Assembly (NCBI GenBank): GCA_964498835.1
Contig: CAZCIX010000051.1
Span: 1 to 14,356, forward strand
DNA length: 14,356 nucleotides
DNA from: JAGKXB01 sp964498835
GTDB lineage: Bacteria > Pseudomonadota > Gammaproteobacteria > Burkholderiales > Burkholderiaceae_D
Direction of reading: 5' to 3'
Position numbers and translations under genes: made by a program. Below are positions 13,140 through 14,356 of this stretch, in pieces. The notes below the pieces were generated by a model, which did no database searches, was not told where the DNA came from, and saw only the letters and a list, made by a program, of their open reading frames with translations. Numbering within the stretch: position 1 is the stretch's first letter; each line of letters begins with the position of its first letter.

Positions 13140-14066
13140 ATGGAACTCGAACCGAATGACTTATTGCTATTTGCACGCATCGTTAACGAAGGCAGTTTCA
13201 GCCGTGCTGCTGAACGCATTGGCGTGCCTAAATCGACGCTGTCACGTCGTTTGAGTGCACTGGAGTCTCAATTGGGGCAGCGACTACTATTGCGGACGAC
13301 ACGCAAACTGACTGTGACGGATTTTGGCAACAGTGTGCTTGCACACGCGCAGCAAGTGACTTCTGAAGTTGAGGCTACGCTGGCCCTGGCGCAGCATTAT
13401 CAACTCGAACCCAGCGGTCGCTTGCGGGTATCGATTCCTAGCGACTTTGCCAATCTTGTGCTTGGCCCCATGCTGGAGCGATTTATTGCTAAATATCCGA
13501 CTATTTCATTGGAGTTGGATTTGTCACCACGACGCGTGGATTTGATCGGAGAAAATTTTGACGTAGCAATTCGCATGGGTGATCTGCCCGACGATGCCTC
13601 GTTGGCAGCAAGATCCTTGGCTGTTTTTTCCATGGGCTTGTACGCTTCCCCCAACTATTTGTCGCTACGAGGTGCGCCAAGTGAGCCAGAAGCGTTGATG
13701 GAACACGACACCTTACGTTTATTGGCACGCAACGGTGAGCCAATGCCGTGGGGGCTTTCTCGAGATGACATGCATTGGGAGGGCATTCCACCCGGTCGAG
13801 CGACGGCTAATTCGCCAGAGTTATTGATGCGCTTGGCCCGTTCAGGAGCGGGTATTGCGATGTTGTCAGAATATTTTGCGGAGCCGTCTGTGCATTCTGG
13901 TGAGTTGATGCAGGTATTGGCGGATTGGCGCTTACCAACGGTGACTGCGTGGGCCGTATTCCCAGGGAGACGTTTGATGCCTTCGCGTACACGGGTGTTT
14001 TTAGATACGTTGCAGGTAGAGTTTTCTGAGATGTGTTGTCAGCGTGGATCCGGTGCTGGGGAGTAA
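13140..14066 (+). CDS. LysR-family transcriptional regulator
   Basis: This is a 309-residue regulator with an N-terminal winged helix-turn-helix (about 4-62, DLLLFARIVNEGSFSRAAERIGVPKSTLSRRLSALE) and a C-terminal periplasmic-binding-protein-like effector domain (about 90-295). The IRMGDLPDDASLAAR segment and the weak conservation of the last 20 residues fit the CrgA/aromatic-regulator branch common in betaproteobacteria. The ATG at 13140 has GAGGG close upstream; an in-frame GTG at 13101 would add 13 basic residues and would overlap the end of the operator region, so it is less likely. It is divergent from azoR and probably controls it and itself. The effector is unknown; quinones or azo/aromatic compounds would fit the target. 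Confidence 0.93.
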   Translation: MELEPNDLLLFARIVNEGSFSRAAERIGVPKSTLSRRLSALESQLGQRLLLRTTRKLTVTDFGNSVLAHAQQVTSEVEATLALAQHYQLEPSGRLRVSIPSDFANLVLGPMLERFIAKYPTISLELDLSPRRVDLIGENFDVAIRMGDLPDDASLAARSLAVFSMGLYASPNYLSLRGAPSEPEALMEHDTLRLLARNGEPMPWGLSRDDMHWEGIPPGRATANSPELLMRLARSGAGIAMLSEYFAEPSVHSGELMQVLADWRLPTVTAWAVFPGRRLMPSRTRVFLDTLQVEFSEMCCQRGSGAGE

Positions 14067-14180
14067 TGACTCTGTTTCATTCAATTTTGTTTTTGTGAAT
14101 CAATCTGTTAAGACAAAATACATGGCAATAGCTGTTTTTAGATTCTGTGACACCTACTGAGCAAAAATCAGGACATACTC

Positions 14181-14209
14181 TTGATGTTGTCTTTTTGTTA
14201 TGGTATAAA
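14181..14209 (+). promoter_or_regulatory. strong sigma-70-like promoter with extended -10
   Basis: TTGATG (14181-14186) and TATAAA (14204-14209) are exactly 17 bp apart, and TG at 14201-14202 gives an extended -10. It points rightwards, away from the LysR gene. About 140 bases remain to the window edge; an ATG at 14325 starts an open frame but has no ribosome binding site. The rest of 14067-14356 holds nothing I can assign. Confidence 0.55.
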
Positions 14210-14356
14210 GTAAATAACATTTTATAGTGCGACCAGCTTCATTAATCTGTGCTGCCACTTGATCATCGATGGCAAGTTAGTAACACCAATTGACTCAAAC
14301 ATCATCCACACATCCCCCCCTATCATGCTGACAACACGTTTCACACTGCCCACCGC

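Noticed and set aside
14222..14356. Minus-strand frame of 44 codons open to the right edge
   Set aside because: It shows no recognisable motif, and an open frame of this length at an edge is common by chance. The promoter at 14181-14209 faces the other way. More sequence is needed to judge it.
14325..14356. ATG-initiated frame at the right edge on the plus strand
   Set aside because: It lies downstream of a good promoter but has no ribosome binding site (a run of C precedes it), and only ten codons are visible.

Overview
The window looks like a chromosomal segment of a betaproteobacterium, probably Burkholderiales and perhaps Oxalobacteraceae-like. That placement is an inference from protein style and from the order ubiH, dsbC, M61 peptidase, grxD, ubiX, glmU, glmS; no search was run. 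Overall base composition is moderate.

Positions 1-131 hold the last 42 codons of a Lys/Ala/Thr-rich plus-strand protein that converges on glmS. Positions 202-8582 hold a block of seven minus-strand housekeeping genes, transcribed in the order ubiH-like hydroxylase, dsbC, M61 peptidase, grxD, ubiX, glmU, glmS. They cover ubiquinone synthesis (UbiX, UbiH), periplasmic disulfide isomerisation (DsbC), Fe-S/glutathione metabolism (GrxD) and UDP-GlcNAc supply (GlmU, GlmS). The gaps of 38-145 bp and the internal hairpins suggest several transcription units rather than one operon.

A tRNA-Phe(GAA) gene with its own promoter and a strong terminator lies at 8751-8826. Just after it comes the most interesting part, a compact AT-richer plus-strand cassette at 8994-12203. 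It encodes a Sphaeroides-heme-protein-like monoheme cytochrome c (SHP, DUF1924), a DHC-type diheme cytochrome c, a cytochrome b561-like membrane subunit, and a PmrA/QseB-like response regulator with its histidine kinase. The genes overlap or abut, so they very likely form one operon. The expected electron path is quinol pool to cytochrome b to DHC to SHP, with SHP acting on a small ligand such as O2, NO or a related species. The two-component pair probably regulates the operon: a CTTAAG-N5-CTTAAT direct repeat of the PmrA type sits 35-51 bp upstream of the first start codon. Two 17-bp palindromes that match at 15 of 17 positions bracket the cassette at 8923-8939 and 12210-12226, and their role is unknown to me.

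After bidirectional terminators, positions 12372-14066 hold a divergent pair: an FMN-dependent NADH azoreductase (minus) and a LysR-type regulator (plus). Their intergenic region contains a good LysR-type dyad. The last 290 bp hold no gene I can support, but they include a very good sigma-70-like promoter pointing out of the window.
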